Part shown: piece by piece, positions 20,002 to 29,725 of the stretch
Layout of the letters: every line of letters starts with the position of its first letter
Numbering within the stretch: position 1 is the stretch's first letter
Origin: Streptomyces sp. HPF1205
GTDB lineage: Bacteria > Actinomycetota > Actinomycetes > Streptomycetales > Streptomycetaceae
DNA: 64,000 nt
Assembly (NCBI RefSeq): GCF_020400825.1
Contig: NZ_JAINVH010000007.1
Location: forward strand, 62,001 to 126,000
Direction: 5' to 3'
Position numbers and translations under genes: made by a program
Notes under the pieces: generated by a model
What the model was told of the DNA's origin: nothing
Databases searched by the model: none
Seen by the model: the letters and a program-made list of their open reading frames with translations, nothing else

Positions 20002-21594
20002 GTGAGCCAGAAGCCTGTCGTACTCATCGCAGAAGAGCTGTCGCCCGCCACGGTCGACGCCCTGGGCCCGGACTTCGAGATCCGGCACTGCAACGGCGCG
20101 GACCGGGCAGACCTGCTGTCCGCGATCCCCGAGGCCGACGCCATCCTGATCCGCAGCGCCACCAAGGTGGACGCCGAGGCCATCGCCGCCGCCCGTAAGC
20201 TGCGGGTGGTCGCCCGGGCCGGCGTCGGCCTGGACAACGTCGACGTGGCGGCCGCCACCAAGGCCGGCGTCATGGTCGTCAACGCGCCGACCTCCAACAT
20301 CGTCACCGCCGCCGAGCTCGCCTGCGGTCTGATCATCGCCACGGCCCGCAACATCGCGCCGGCCAACGCGGCGCTCAAGGCCGGCGAGTGGAAACGCAAC
20401 AAGTACACCGGCGTCGAGCTGAGCGAGAAGACCCTCGGCGTCGTCGGCCTCGGCCGCATCGGCGTCCTGGTCGCCCAGCGGATGTCCGCCTTCGGCATGA
20501 AGGTCGTCGCCTACGACCCGTACGTGCAGCCGGCCAAGGCCGCGCAGATGGGCGTCAAGCTCCTCACCCTCGACGAGCTGCTGGAGACGTCCGACTTCAT
20601 CACCGTCCACCTGCCCAAGACCCCCGAGACCCTCGGCCTGATCGGCGACGAGGCGCTGCACAAGGTCAAGCCGTCGGTGCGGATCGTCAACGCCGCCCGC
20701 GGCGGCATCGTGGACGAGGAGGCGCTGGCCTCCGCGCTCAAGGAGGGCCGGGTCGCGGGCGCGGGCCTGGACGTGTACGCGAAGGAGCCGTGCACCGACT
20801 CGCCGCTGTTCCAGTTCGACAACGTGGTGGCCACCCCGCACCTGGGCGCCTCCACCGACGAGGCCCAGGAGAAGGCGGGCATCGCGGTCGCCAAGTCGGT
20901 ACGGCTGGCGCTGGCCGGCGAGCTGGTGCCGGACGCGGTCAACGTCCAGGGCGGGGTCATCGCCGAGGACGTCAAGCCCGGCCTGCCGCTGGCCGAGAAG
21001 CTCGGCCGGATCTTCACCGCGCTGGCAGGCGAGGTCGCCGCCCGGCTCGACGTCGAGGTGTGCGGCGAGATCACCCAGCACGACGTCAAGATCCTCGAAC
21101 TGAGCGCGCTCAAGGGCGTGTTCGAGGACGTCGTCGCCGAGACGGTCTCCTACGTCAACGCGCCGCTGTTCGCCCAGGAGCGCGGGGTCGAGGTCCGCCT
21201 GACCACCAGCTCCGAGTCGCCCAACCACCGCAACCTGGTCACCGTCCGCGGCACCCTCGCCGACGGCAGCGAGGTCTCGGTCTCCGGCACGCTCGCCGGC
21301 CCCAAGCACCTCCAGAAGATCGTCGCGGTCGGCGAGTACGACGTCGACCTGGCGCTCGCCGACCACATGGCCTTCCTGCGGTACACCGACCGCCCCGGTG
21401 TCGTCGGCACCATCGGCCGCATCCTGGGCGAGGTCGGCGTCAACATCGCCGGCATGCAGGTCGCCCGCGCGGCCGCCGGCGGCGACGCCCTGGTCGCCCT
21501 GACGATCGACTCGACCATCCCGGCGGGCGTCCTGACCGACATCGCCTCCGAGATCGGCGCGAGCTCGGCCCGGCCGGTGAACCTGACGGACTGA
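20002..21594 (+). CDS. serA: D-3-phosphoglycerate dehydrogenase
   Basis: 530 residues, the long actinobacterial form. It oxidises 3-phosphoglycerate with NAD to start serine synthesis. The Rossmann motif LGVVGLGRIGVLVA and the active-site segment VRIVNAARGGIVDEEAL, then TPHLGASTDEAQE with the catalytic His, mark the dehydrogenase part. The last ~220 residues form the intervening (ASB) domain and a C-terminal ACT domain (FLRYTDRPGVVGTIGRILGE...), which binds serine. GTG start at 20002 after GTGAGGACCAC. The gene stands alone between terminators. Confidence 0.96.
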   Translation: MSQKPVVLIAEELSPATVDALGPDFEIRHCNGADRADLLSAIPEADAILIRSATKVDAEAIAAARKLRVVARAGVGLDNVDVAAATKAGVMVVNAPTSNIVTAAELACGLIIATARNIAPANAALKAGEWKRNKYTGVELSEKTLGVVGLGRIGVLVAQRMSAFGMKVVAYDPYVQPAKAAQMGVKLLTLDELLETSDFITVHLPKTPETLGLIGDEALHKVKPSVRIVNAARGGIVDEEALASALKEGRVAGAGLDVYAKEPCTDSPLFQFDNVVATPHLGASTDEAQEKAGIAVAKSVRLALAGELVPDAVNVQGGVIAEDVKPGLPLAEKLGRIFTALAGEVAARLDVEVCGEITQHDVKILELSALKGVFEDVVAETVSYVNAPLFAQERGVEVRLTTSSESPNHRNLVTVRGTLADGSEVSVSGTLAGPKHLQKIVAVGEYDVDLALADHMAFLRYTDRPGVVGTIGRILGEVGVNIAGMQVARAAAGGDALVALTIDSTIPAGVLTDIASEIGASSARPVNLTD

Positions 21595-21629
21595 CCGCGG
21601 GACGTAGGAACGTACGTCAACGTCAACGT

Positions 21630-21665
21630 CGTGGCCGCTCTTCACTCGTTTGAAGGGTGGCCACG
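21630..21665 (+). terminator. Hairpin after serA
   Basis: Outer 7-bp stem CGTGGCC/GGCCACG with an inner CTTCA/TGAAG pairing, 36 bases after the serA stop and followed by GTCTTT. Likely terminator. Confidence 0.6.
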
Positions 21666-21710
21666 GTCTTTCCCTCCAACGCGTGTTCGCCGTGCGCAAC
21701 CATGCCCGGT

Positions 21711-22265
21711 ATGGATGATGTTCAGCGGCTCGACGAACCTCTGCCCGCCTGGATCCTGCCGCCCCCGGGCGGATTCTGCAGCGACGACCTCGACCACCTC
21801 CCCGACCTGCCGCCGCACACCGAGCTCATCGACGGGGCTCTGGTATTCAGGGGAGGACAGAGGTCCTGTCACTCATCGGCATCGAGCCGGGTCGCAGGTG
21901 TACGTGCCGATCGCGTGCCGGGGAGCCGAGGCCCGTCGCGGCACATGACTCTCGTACTGAGTCACTGCGACCTGTCCGAGCCTACTTCGTCATGGATACC
22001 CCCGCGGGCGGCGTCCTTCACCGGTGACGAGCCCGGTTGTCCGGCTGACGACGTCGTCCTCGCCGGACTGTGGCTCCGCTCCGGGGCGGGCATCCCGTAT
22101 CTCTGGCTGGTCGAACGCGGCGCGACGGGCCGACCGACGGTCCACCTGTACGAAAGGGACGGCGTCACGGGCACGTACGTCGTGACCGGTGTCCACCACG
22201 ACCACCTCAAGCTCTCCGTCCCCTTCACCATCGACATCGACCTCACCGAGATCGACGACATGTAG
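21711..22265 (+). pseudogene. Decayed Uma2-family (DUF820) endonuclease-like gene
   Basis: The frame is open for 184 codons, but only its two ends resemble Uma2 proteins. The N-terminus (WILPPPGGFCSDDLDHLPDLPPHTELIDGALVF) and C-terminus (AGIPYLWLVE, then VHLYERDGVTGTYV and PFTIDIDLTEI) fit the family. The middle (about residues 48-110) is unrelated Ser/Arg-rich sequence. The normal middle should hold the PD-(D/E)XK core, including the acidic residues and E-V-x-S strand, and this is absent. I read this as an internal deletion or frameshift pair that left an open frame. Uma2 copies are abundant in streptomycete genomes and often decay. A short functional protein cannot be excluded. Confidence 0.65.
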
Positions 22266-22292
22266 GACGGCCGGGCCCGTGCGGCCGACGTT

Positions 22293-23498
22293 CTACAGGC
22301 GCGCCGCCTTCAGGGCCATGTGCAGCAGCAGGCGGGCCTCGCCGTCGGAGAGGTCGAGGCCGGTGAGCTGCTCGATGCGCGAGAGGCGGTAGTAGAGGGT
22401 CTGGCGGTGGATCGCGAGGGCGGTGGCGGTGCGGCCGGCCTGGCCCGCGTGGTCGAGGAAGACCTCGGCCGTGTGCGCCAGTTCGTGGTGGGCCGGGGTG
22501 AGGAGGGGGGCCACCGCGGGGTCCGGGGGAGTGCCGGAGGGCAGCGCGGTCAGCAGGCGGTACGGGCCGAGGCCGGCCCACTTCGCGATCGGGCCGAGCA
22601 GCGGCTGGGCGTGCGCGGCCCTGGCCGAGTCGACCGCCTCGCGCCAGGCCTCGGGCAGCTCGGCCAGGAAGGCCCGGCCCCCGCTCACCCCGGCGACGGC
22701 GTCGGCGGCCCCCACCTGGTCCAGCAGCCGCGCCGCGGCCGTACGGGCCGCCGCCAGCAGATGCGCCGACCGCAGCCGTACGAGCAGGGCGATCAGCTCA
22801 CCGCGCGCCACCGCGCCGGCCGCCCCGCGGGAGGCGGGCACGCGTGCGAGCGCCGCCGCCGACGGGATGCTGCGCAGGCCGGGCAGCTCGCTCGGGGCCT
22901 CCGCCTCGCCGCCGTCCGCGGACTCGCGCCCGGCTGGCAGCCGGACGCACACCATCGCGTGCGCCTCGTCCGCGTCCGGGCCCAGCGCCGTGCGCAGCGC
23001 GTCCTCCGCGGAGTCACGGGCGGCCCGGTTGCTCGCAGTGAGCAGCGCGCGCAGGGCGCGCCCCGCCTCCGCGCCCGCCAGGGACAGCGCGGCCAGCCGC
23101 TCGCCGATCCGGGCGGCCACCGCCATGGCGGCCCGGAGCTGCTCGGGGGTGTGCTCGGCCTCGTCCAGCAGCCACACGTAGCCGTAGACGAAGCCGCCGT
23201 GCCGCACCGGCAGGCACAGCCGGCCCCGCAGCACGCCTGCCGCGGGCGCCGCCGGGATGCGGACCGGGCCGGTCGCGTGCGCGATCCCGTACCGCTCGAA
23301 CCAGGCGCGGACCTCGGCGGTGGAGCGGCGGGTCAGGATGGACCGGGTGCGGACCGGGTCCATCGCGGCCGCGTCCTCGCTGTCGTGCACCCCGAAGGCG
23401 ATCAGCCGGAAGTCCCGGTCCTCCAGCGTCGCGGGCGCTCCGAGAAGCGCCGACACCTCGTCCACCAGCTCCTGGAAATCACCGTACTCACCGGCCAC
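22293..23498 (-). CDS. PucR-family transcriptional regulator, probable regulator of proline catabolism
   Basis: About 401 residues from GTG 23498. The N-terminal ~270 residues form a GAF-like/diguanylate-cyclase-like sensor region. The C-terminus is the PucR helix-turn-helix: [20 protein letters not shown] followed by [20 protein letters not shown]. It is divergent from the proline dehydrogenase gene with a perfect palindrome between them, so it likely senses proline or P5C and controls that operon and itself. In-frame ATGs at 23516 and 23525 also exist. The one at 23525 lies inside the palindrome, which argues against it. GTG 23498 or ATG 23516 is preferred. Confidence 0.86.
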   Translation of the reverse strand: MAGEYGDFQELVDEVSALLGAPATLEDRDFRLIAFGVHDSEDAAAMDPVRTRSILTRRSTAEVRAWFERYGIAHATGPVRIPAAPAAGVLRGRLCLPVRHGGFVYGYVWLLDEAEHTPEQLRAAMAVAARIGERLAALSLAGAEAGRALRALLTASNRAARDSAEDALRTALGPDADEAHAMVCVRLPAGRESADGGEAEAPSELPGLRSIPSAAALARVPASRGAAGAVARGELIALLVRLRSAHLLAAARTAAARLLDQVGAADAVAGVSGGRAFLAELPEAWREAVDSARAAHAQPLLGPIAKWAGLGPYRLLTALPSGTPPDPAVAPLLTPAHHELAHTAEVFLDHAGQAGRTATALAIHRQTLYYRLSRIEQLTGLDLSDGEARLLLHMALKAARL

Positions 23499-23518
23499 AC
23501 CGCCATTGTCCCTCATCC

Positions 23519-23540
23519 CCCTCATACATCTGTATGAGGG
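23519..23540. promoter_or_regulatory. 22-base perfect palindrome, putative operator between pucR-type gene and proline operon
   Basis: Two 10-base arms, CCCTCATACA and TGTATGAGGG, separated by TC. It lies between the divergent regulator and the proline dehydrogenase gene (start 23711). A further CCTCAT half-site sits at 23511. Such symmetry fits binding by a dimeric regulator. Binding of the adjacent PucR protein is inferred. Confidence 0.75.
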
Positions 23541-23710
23541 ACGGCCCGGTGATGCGTGACAGGTGTCGATGGCCGCCGGGGTAAGCGAACCCTAGATTCA
23601 CGCTGACGGGCTCGCTCGCCGGCGACCCCGGCCCCGCGCGTCCGCCGCACCTGCCGATCCGTCCTCCGCCTGCGGCGGGGGCACCCAAGTCCGCGCCCAA
23701 GGAGATCCCA

Positions 23711-24643
<933 letters not shown>

Positions 24644-24708
24644 CCGACGCGGTGCCGCCCACCCCACCCCGTACCGCCGCCGAACCCTCTCACAAGGAGA
24701 AACCCCTC

Positions 24709-26340
24709 ATGGACGCTGTGACCCAGGTCCCCGCGCCGGTCAACGAGCCGGTGCGCACCTACGCGCCGGGCAGCCCCGAGCGGGCCCGGCTGGAGCAGAA
24801 GCTGAAGGAGCTGGCCGGCAACCCGGTCGACCTGCCGGTGTTCATCGGCGGCGAGGAGCGCATGGGCGGCGGCGAGCGCTTCGACGTCGTGCAGCCGCAC
24901 AACCACGGCGCGCGCCTGGGCACGTACGCCAACGCGACCGCCCAGGACGCGCGCGACGCCGTCGACGCGGCGCTCGCGGCCGCCCCCGCCTGGCGCGCGA
25001 TGTCCTTCGACGACCGCGCCGCGATCTTCCTGCGCGCCGCCGAACTGCTGGCCGGGCCCTGGCGCGAGACGCTGGCCGCCTCCACCATGCTCGGGCAGTC
25101 CAAGACCGTGCAGCAGGCCGAGATCGACAGCCCCTGCGAGCTGGTCGACTTCTGGCGGTTCAACGTCCACTACGCCCGGCAGATCCTCGCCGAGCAGCCG
25201 GCGGCCAACTCCCCGGGCGTGTGGAACCGGCTGGACCACCGCCCGCTGGAAGGTTTCGTCTACGCGATCACGCCCTTCAACTTCACCGCGATCGCCGGCA
25301 ACCTGCCCACCGCGCCCGCCCTCATGGGCAACGTGGTGCTGTGGAAGCCGTCCCCGACCCAGACCCACTCCGCGGTGCTGCTGATGCGCCTGCTGAAGGA
25401 GGCCGGGCTGCCGGACGGCGTGATCAACCTGCTCACCGGCGACGGCATCGCCGTCTCCGAGGTCGCCCTGGTCCACCCGGACCTGGCCGGCATCCACTTC
25501 ACCGGCTCCACCAGGACCTTCCGCCACCTGTGGCGCACGGTCGGCGAGAACATCGAGCGCTACCGGTCCTACCCGCGGATCGTCGGTGAGACCGGCGGCA
25601 AGGACTTCGTCGTCGCCCACCCCTCCGCCGACCCCGCCGTGCTCAAGACGGCGCTGACCCGCGGCTCCTTCGAGTACCAGGGCCAGAAGTGCTCGGCCTC
25701 CTCCCGCGCGTACATCCCGCGCTCGCTGTGGGAGGGCGGCTTCAAGGAGGAGTTCGCCGCCGAGGTCGACGGCATCACCATGGGCGACGTCACCGACCTG
25801 TCCAACTTCATCGGCGCCCTCATCGACGAGCGCGCCTTCGCCAAGAACAAGGCCGCGATCGACCGGGCCAAGGCCGACCCGGACGTCGAGATCGTGGCCG
25901 GCGGCACCTACGACGACTCCGTCGGCTGGTTCGTCCGCCCGACCGTCCTGGTCTGCGCCGACCCGGCCAACGAGGTCTTCCGCGAGGAGTACTTCGGCCC
26001 GATCCTGGCGGTGCACGTCTACGAGGACGACCGGTTCGACGAGATGCTCGACCAGATGGAGTCGGTGGCGGCGTACGCGCTGACGGGCTCGGTCATCGCC
26101 AACGACCGCGCCGCCGCGGCCCACGTCATGGACAAGCTCCGGTTCGCCGCCGGGAACTTCTACGTCAACGACAAGTCGACCGGGGCCGTCGTCGGCCAGC
26201 AGCCCTTCGGCGGCGGGCGCGCCTCGGGCACCAACGACAAGGCCGGCGCCGCCCAGAACCTCATGCGCTGGACCTCGACGCGGGCGATCAAGGAGACGCT
26301 CGTGCCGCCCACCGACTACCGCTACCCGCACCAGGGTTAG
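24709..26340 (+). CDS. pruA: L-glutamate gamma-semialdehyde (P5C) dehydrogenase
   Basis: 543 residues, an aldehyde dehydrogenase of the P5CDH class. It oxidises glutamate semialdehyde to glutamate with NAD, the second step of proline use. The catalytic Cys lies in YQGQKCSASSRAYIP, the general-base Glu region in GETGGKDFVVAH, and the NAD-binding segment in FTGSTRTFRHL. ATG 24709 follows AAGGAGAAACCCCTC. It forms an operon with proline dehydrogenase, and a terminator lies 120 bases downstream. Confidence 0.95.
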   Translation: MDAVTQVPAPVNEPVRTYAPGSPERARLEQKLKELAGNPVDLPVFIGGEERMGGGERFDVVQPHNHGARLGTYANATAQDARDAVDAALAAAPAWRAMSFDDRAAIFLRAAELLAGPWRETLAASTMLGQSKTVQQAEIDSPCELVDFWRFNVHYARQILAEQPAANSPGVWNRLDHRPLEGFVYAITPFNFTAIAGNLPTAPALMGNVVLWKPSPTQTHSAVLLMRLLKEAGLPDGVINLLTGDGIAVSEVALVHPDLAGIHFTGSTRTFRHLWRTVGENIERYRSYPRIVGETGGKDFVVAHPSADPAVLKTALTRGSFEYQGQKCSASSRAYIPRSLWEGGFKEEFAAEVDGITMGDVTDLSNFIGALIDERAFAKNKAAIDRAKADPDVEIVAGGTYDDSVGWFVRPTVLVCADPANEVFREEYFGPILAVHVYEDDRFDEMLDQMESVAAYALTGSVIANDRAAAAHVMDKLRFAAGNFYVNDKSTGAVVGQQPFGGGRASGTNDKAGAAQNLMRWTSTRAIKETLVPPTDYRYPHQG

Positions 26341-26463
26341 GCCCGGGGGTCCCTGGGCCCCTTGGCTGAGTGGCCCCAGGGCCGAGGTCCCGGACCCCGC
26401 CCGGCCGGTCCGTACCCTGCCCGGCCGGTCCGTGCACCGCCCGCCCGTACACCCCCGCGCACG

Positions 26464-26504
26464 GCCCCTGCTCACCGGTCCTCCATCCGGTGAGCAGGGG
26501 CTTT
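26464..26504 (+). terminator. Terminator after the proline operon
   Basis: A 15-bp stem (GCCCCTGCTCACCGG with CCGGTGAGCAGGGGC), 8-base loop and TTT tail. Confidence 0.9.
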
Positions 26505-26733
26505 GCCGTTGCGCGGCCCTCCTTCGAGTGAAGTCCGTCTCAGATAGTAGGAAGTCCGAGTAATTGTGGCGACAGGACGGCCCGGCTGCCCTAGCGTTGT
26601 AGGGAGCCGAACGTCTCGCTCCATCCAGCGAGCGGCGGACCGGGCCCCGCGGACCACCCTCCCGCGCCTCGCCCCTCCGCCCCGTTCCGTGGCGAACCCC
26701 TCACCCCAGCGATGTCTCCTGGAGTTGATCACC
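26505..26733 (+). promoter_or_regulatory. Promoter/leader region of the 29-aa gene
   Basis: After the terminator comes an A+T-richer block (about 26540-26605, with GATAGTAGGAAGTCC and GTAATTGTGGCGAC) that stands out from its surroundings. A G+C-rich leader runs to the small ORF at 26734. I infer a promoter here but cannot assign a sigma factor. No gene is visible in 26341-26733. Confidence 0.5.
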
Positions 26734-26823
26734 ATGGACGAGACCGCCCGCCAGAACGCCCAGCGCGCCCTCCAGCGCTCCCTCGACCGCCGTGACAACG
26801 GGGGCAGCACGGGCCACGAATAA
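26734..26823 (+). CDS. Small charged peptide (29 aa), unknown function
   Basis: ORF MDETARQNAQRALQRSLDRR followed by DNGGSTGHE, preceded by TGGAG nine bases upstream and by what looks like its own promoter region. The first 20 residues would form an amphipathic, highly charged helix. It is monocistronic, between the proline operon terminator and leuB. Coding is supported by the start context and composition, not by a recognised family, so it could also be a regulatory leader for leuB, which starts 87 bases later. Confidence 0.5.
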   Translation: MDETARQNAQRALQRSLDRRDNGGSTGHE

Positions 26824-26909
26824 GCCGCCGCCCGGGAGCGGGTCCTGCCTGCCGGACCAGCATGCGGACAGCCGTGTCAGCAGGTGGAACCCCGGAGTAG
26901 GGTTCGCGC

Positions 26910-27953
26910 ATGTCTCGCAGCATCAGCCTCGCAGTGATCCCCGGTGACGGAATCGGCCAGGAAGTCGTGACGGAAGGGCTGAAAGTCCTCGCCGCGGTCC
27001 TCCCGCAGGACGTCAAGCTGGAGACCAGGAGCTACGACTTCGGCGCCAAGCGCTACCACGCGACCGGCCAGACCCTCACCGACGGCGACCTCGCGGAGCT
27101 GAAGGCGCACGACGCCATCTTGCTCGGCGCGATCGGCGACCCGTCCGTGCCGTCCGGCGTACTGGAGCGCGGCTTCCTGCTCAAACTGCGGTTCGCCTTC
27201 GACCACCATGTGAACCTGCGTCCCAGCAGGCTCTTCCCCGGCGTGCCCACGCCGCTGTCCGGACAGCCCGACATCGACTTCGTGGTGATCCGCGAGGGCA
27301 CCGAGGGCCCGTACACCGGCAACGGCGGTGCGATCAGGACCGGCACCGAGCACGAGGTCGCCACCGAGGTCAGCCTCAACACCGCCTACGGCATCGAGCG
27401 CGTCGTCCGCTACGCCTACGAGCGCGCCCAGGCCCGCCCGCGCAAGAAGCTCACCCTGGTGCACAAGAACAACGTCCTGGTGCACGCCGGCCGCCTGTGG
27501 AGCCGGATCTTCGAGGCGGTGGGCGCGGAGTACCCCGACGTCACCACCGACTACCTGCACGTGGACGCCGCGACGATCTTCCTGGTCACGCAGCCGGAGC
27601 GGTTCGACGTGATCGTCACCGACAACCTCTTCGGCGACATCATCACCGACCTCGCCGCGGCCGTCTCCGGCGGCATCGGCGTGGCCGCCAGCGGCAACAT
27701 CAACCCGTCGGGCGCGTTCCCGTCCATGTTCGAGCCGGTGCACGGCTCGGCCCCGGACATCGCCGGCCAGTCGAAGGCCGACCCGACCGCGACCGTCCTG
27801 TCCGTCGCCCTGCTGCTGCGGCACCTCGGCTTCGAGCCGGAGGCCGCGCGGATCGACGCCGCCGTCCAGGCCGACCTCGCCGGGCGGGCCGGGCAGCCGG
27901 CGCGGTCCACCGTCGAGATCGGCGACGCGCTGGCCGCGCGGGCCTCCGCCTGA
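26910..27953 (+). CDS. leuB: 3-isopropylmalate dehydrogenase
   Basis: 347 residues. It carries out NAD-dependent oxidative decarboxylation of 3-isopropylmalate in leucine synthesis. The nucleotide-proximal start [14 protein letters not shown], the [10 protein letters not shown] substrate loop and the metal-binding strand [17 protein letters not shown] are present. The length fits the shorter actinobacterial LeuB/tartrate dehydrogenase-like group. ATG 26910 is close to a GGTTCGCGC context with a weak ribosome binding site. It lies before ilvE; leuC and leuD are 25 kb away. Confidence 0.95.
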   Translation: MSRSISLAVIPGDGIGQEVVTEGLKVLAAVLPQDVKLETRSYDFGAKRYHATGQTLTDGDLAELKAHDAILLGAIGDPSVPSGVLERGFLLKLRFAFDHHVNLRPSRLFPGVPTPLSGQPDIDFVVIREGTEGPYTGNGGAIRTGTEHEVATEVSLNTAYGIERVVRYAYERAQARPRKKLTLVHKNNVLVHAGRLWSRIFEAVGAEYPDVTTDYLHVDAATIFLVTQPERFDVIVTDNLFGDIITDLAAAVSGGIGVAASGNINPSGAFPSMFEPVHGSAPDIAGQSKADPTATVLSVALLLRHLGFEPEAARIDAAVQADLAGRAGQPARSTVEIGDALAARASA

Positions 27954-28015
27954 TACGAGCCCGGCCGCCAGGCCGGCACGACCGCTGCGGGAGGCCCGGC
28001 CGTCCCCGGGCCTCC

Positions 28016-28076
28016 CCGGCACCCCGCACTTCCGGCACCCCGTACCCCGCGAAGCGCCCGCACGTCCGGCACCCCG
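28016..28076 (+). repeat. Three direct copies of CCGGCACCCCG
   Basis: Exact 11-base copies start at 28016, 28032 and 28066 within a C-rich stretch after leuB. This is low-complexity intergenic sequence. The leuB-ilvE gap (27954-28265) holds it and the ilvE leader. Confidence 0.6.
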
Positions 28077-28126
28077 CATTCCCGGCATCTCCCGTACTCC
28101 CCGGCATAGGTCGCACGCCCGCGCCT

Positions 28127-28265
28127 TGTGATAATCAGAGGCGGGGGCCGCGGTATGAGGGAGAACTCGGACGTCCTACTACTTCGGTCCACTTCGGTTC
28201 TCAATTCGGTTCTTACCAGCCCGGGACCACCCCGTGACGACGGCGAAACGGTGAAGGACACTGAC
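28127..28265 (+). promoter_or_regulatory. ilvE promoter/leader with in-frame Leu/Val-rich rare-codon segment
   Basis: TGTGATAAT at about 28127-28135 resembles an extended -10 box. From ATG 28155 a frame runs without stop into ilvE (37 codons before its ATG). It encodes [15 protein letters not shown], with the leucines written CTA, CTA, CTT, CTC, CTT and valines GTC, GTT, GTT. CTA is very rare here. The stretch also carries repeated TTCGGT. ilvE itself has its own good ribosome binding site, so this may be a sensing leader rather than an N-terminal extension. Confidence 0.5.
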
Positions 28266-29375
28266 ATGACGACGCCAACGATCGAGCTCAAGCCCTCCGC
28301 GCATCCCCTCTCCGACGCCGAGCGGCAGGCGATCCTCGCCAGCCCCGGCTTCGGCCGCCACTTCACCGACCACATGGTCACCATCAAGTGGACCGAGGGC
28401 CGCGGCTGGCACGACGCCCAGCTCGTTCCGTACGCGCCGCTGTCGCTCGACCCGGCCAACATGACGCTGCACTACGCCCAGACGATCTTCGAGGGCCTCA
28501 AGGCGTACCGCCAGCCCGACGGCGGCGTCGCCACCTTCCGCCCCGAGGCCAACGCCCGCCGCTTCCAGGCGTCCGCCCGTCGCCTGGCCATGCCGGAACT
28601 GCCCGTCGAGACGTTCATCGACGCCTGCGACGCCCTGGTGCGGCAGGACCGCGCCTGGGTGCCGGACGAGGGCGAGACCTCCCTCTACCTGCGGCCCTTC
28701 ATGTTCGCCACCGAAGTGGGCCTCGGTGTCCGCCCGGCCAACGAGTACCTCTTCCTGGTCATCGCCTCCCCGGCCGGCGCCTACTTCTCCGGCGGCGTCA
28801 AGCCCGTGTCCGTCTGGCTCTCCGAGGAGTACGTGCGGGCCGCCCCCGGCGGCACCGGCGCCGCCAAGGCCGGCGGCAACTACGCCGCCTCCCTGGTCGC
28901 CCAGGCCCAGGCCATCGAGCACGGCTGCGACCAGGTCGTCTGGCTCGACGCGATCGAGCGCCGCTGGATCGAGGAGATGGGCGGGATGAACCTGTACTTC
29001 GTGTACGGGGACGGGTCCGCGGGCAGCCCCAGGCGAATCGTCACTCCTGAGCTGTCCGGGTCCCTCCTGCCCGGCATCACCCGCGATTCCCTGCTCACCA
29101 TCGCCACCGACCTCGGCTACGAGGTGGCCGAGGGCCGCATCGGCGTGGACGACTGGCGGCGGGGGAACGAGGACGGCTCCCTCACCGAGGTCTTCGCCTG
29201 CGGCACCGCGGCGGTCATCACGCCCGTGGGATCCGTGAAGTCCACCCGCGCGGACTGGACCGTCGCCGACGGCGAACCCGGCGAGGTGACCATGCGGCTG
29301 CGCGGCGCCCTGCTCGACATCCAGACCGGGCAGGCCCCCGACCCGCACGGCTGGATGCACCGGCTCGGCGCCTGA
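28266..29375 (+). CDS. ilvE: Branched-chain amino-acid aminotransferase
   Basis: 369 residues, class IV PLP aminotransferase, long actinobacterial/eukaryotic-type BCAT. It interconverts Val, Leu and Ile with their 2-oxoacids. Motifs seen are [14 protein letters not shown], the PLP-lysine region [15 protein letters not shown] and the substrate strand [15 protein letters not shown] 28266 has AAGGA seven bases upstream. An in-frame upstream region from 28155 is discussed separately. Confidence 0.95.
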   Translation: MTTPTIELKPSAHPLSDAERQAILASPGFGRHFTDHMVTIKWTEGRGWHDAQLVPYAPLSLDPANMTLHYAQTIFEGLKAYRQPDGGVATFRPEANARRFQASARRLAMPELPVETFIDACDALVRQDRAWVPDEGETSLYLRPFMFATEVGLGVRPANEYLFLVIASPAGAYFSGGVKPVSVWLSEEYVRAAPGGTGAAKAGGNYAASLVAQAQAIEHGCDQVVWLDAIERRWIEEMGGMNLYFVYGDGSAGSPRRIVTPELSGSLLPGITRDSLLTIATDLGYEVAEGRIGVDDWRRGNEDGSLTEVFACGTAAVITPVGSVKSTRADWTVADGEPGEVTMRLRGALLDIQTGQAPDPHGWMHRLGA

Positions 29376-29462
29376 CGCGCCCGGCCGGGCGGCGGTGTCC
29401 CCGTCCCGGTTTCGGACGAGCCCCCTCCCGGATGATGAGACACATTCGGGAGGAGCCGTCCG

Positions 29463-29534
29463 GTGTGCAACACTGACCTCGTGTTCTCGCTGGCCCCGAT
29501 GATTATTGGCAGCAGGCACGCCGGTCCGCGGTGA
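29463..29534 (+). CDS. cimA leader peptide (23 aa)
   Basis: GTG-started mini-ORF with a very strong ribosome binding site (GGGAGGAG, 8 bases upstream). The peptide reads MCNTDLVFSLAPMIIGS and ends HAGPR. The two consecutive isoleucines use ATT, a rare codon here. The stop codon lies inside the following hairpin. A terminator and then cimA, an isoleucine-precursor gene, follow. Both position and codon content suggest attenuation by isoleucine. Confidence 0.72.
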   Translation: MCNTDLVFSLAPMIIGSRHAGPR

Positions 29535-29615
29535 CCGGTTCCGTCGAACCCCAACGGAACGCTCACCGTGTCCCAGACCCGCGTGCAACCCTTCGCTTCC
29601 CGCGAGGGGTTTTTT
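29529..29615 (+). promoter_or_regulatory. Attenuator of cimA: leader hairpin plus terminator
   Basis: The first hairpin pairs CGGTGA (29529-29534, including the leader stop) with TCACCG (29563-29568) and has an inner perfect 7-bp stem GTTCCGT/ACGGAAC (29538-29560). The terminator pairs CCCTTCG (29589-29595) with CGAGGGG (29603-29609), followed by six T. The terminator core resembles that of the ilvB attenuator. The rest of the ilvE-cimA gap is the ribosome binding region of cimA. Confidence 0.75.
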
Positions 29616-29725
29616 CGTTTCCGGCTCACCCACGCCGGAGGCGACGTACGTGGAGTCGGTGCTTCCGGGAGGCCATGGCGCCCCCGGGGGACTTCCCGCT
29701 CTCACCCGACAGGAGTACGCAGGCC

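Noticed and set aside
28155..28265. Treating the in-frame segment as the real N-terminus of IlvE
   Set aside because: IlvE starts normally at 28266 with AAGGA seven bases upstream, and the extra 37 residues are not IlvE-like. I report the segment as a possible leader instead.
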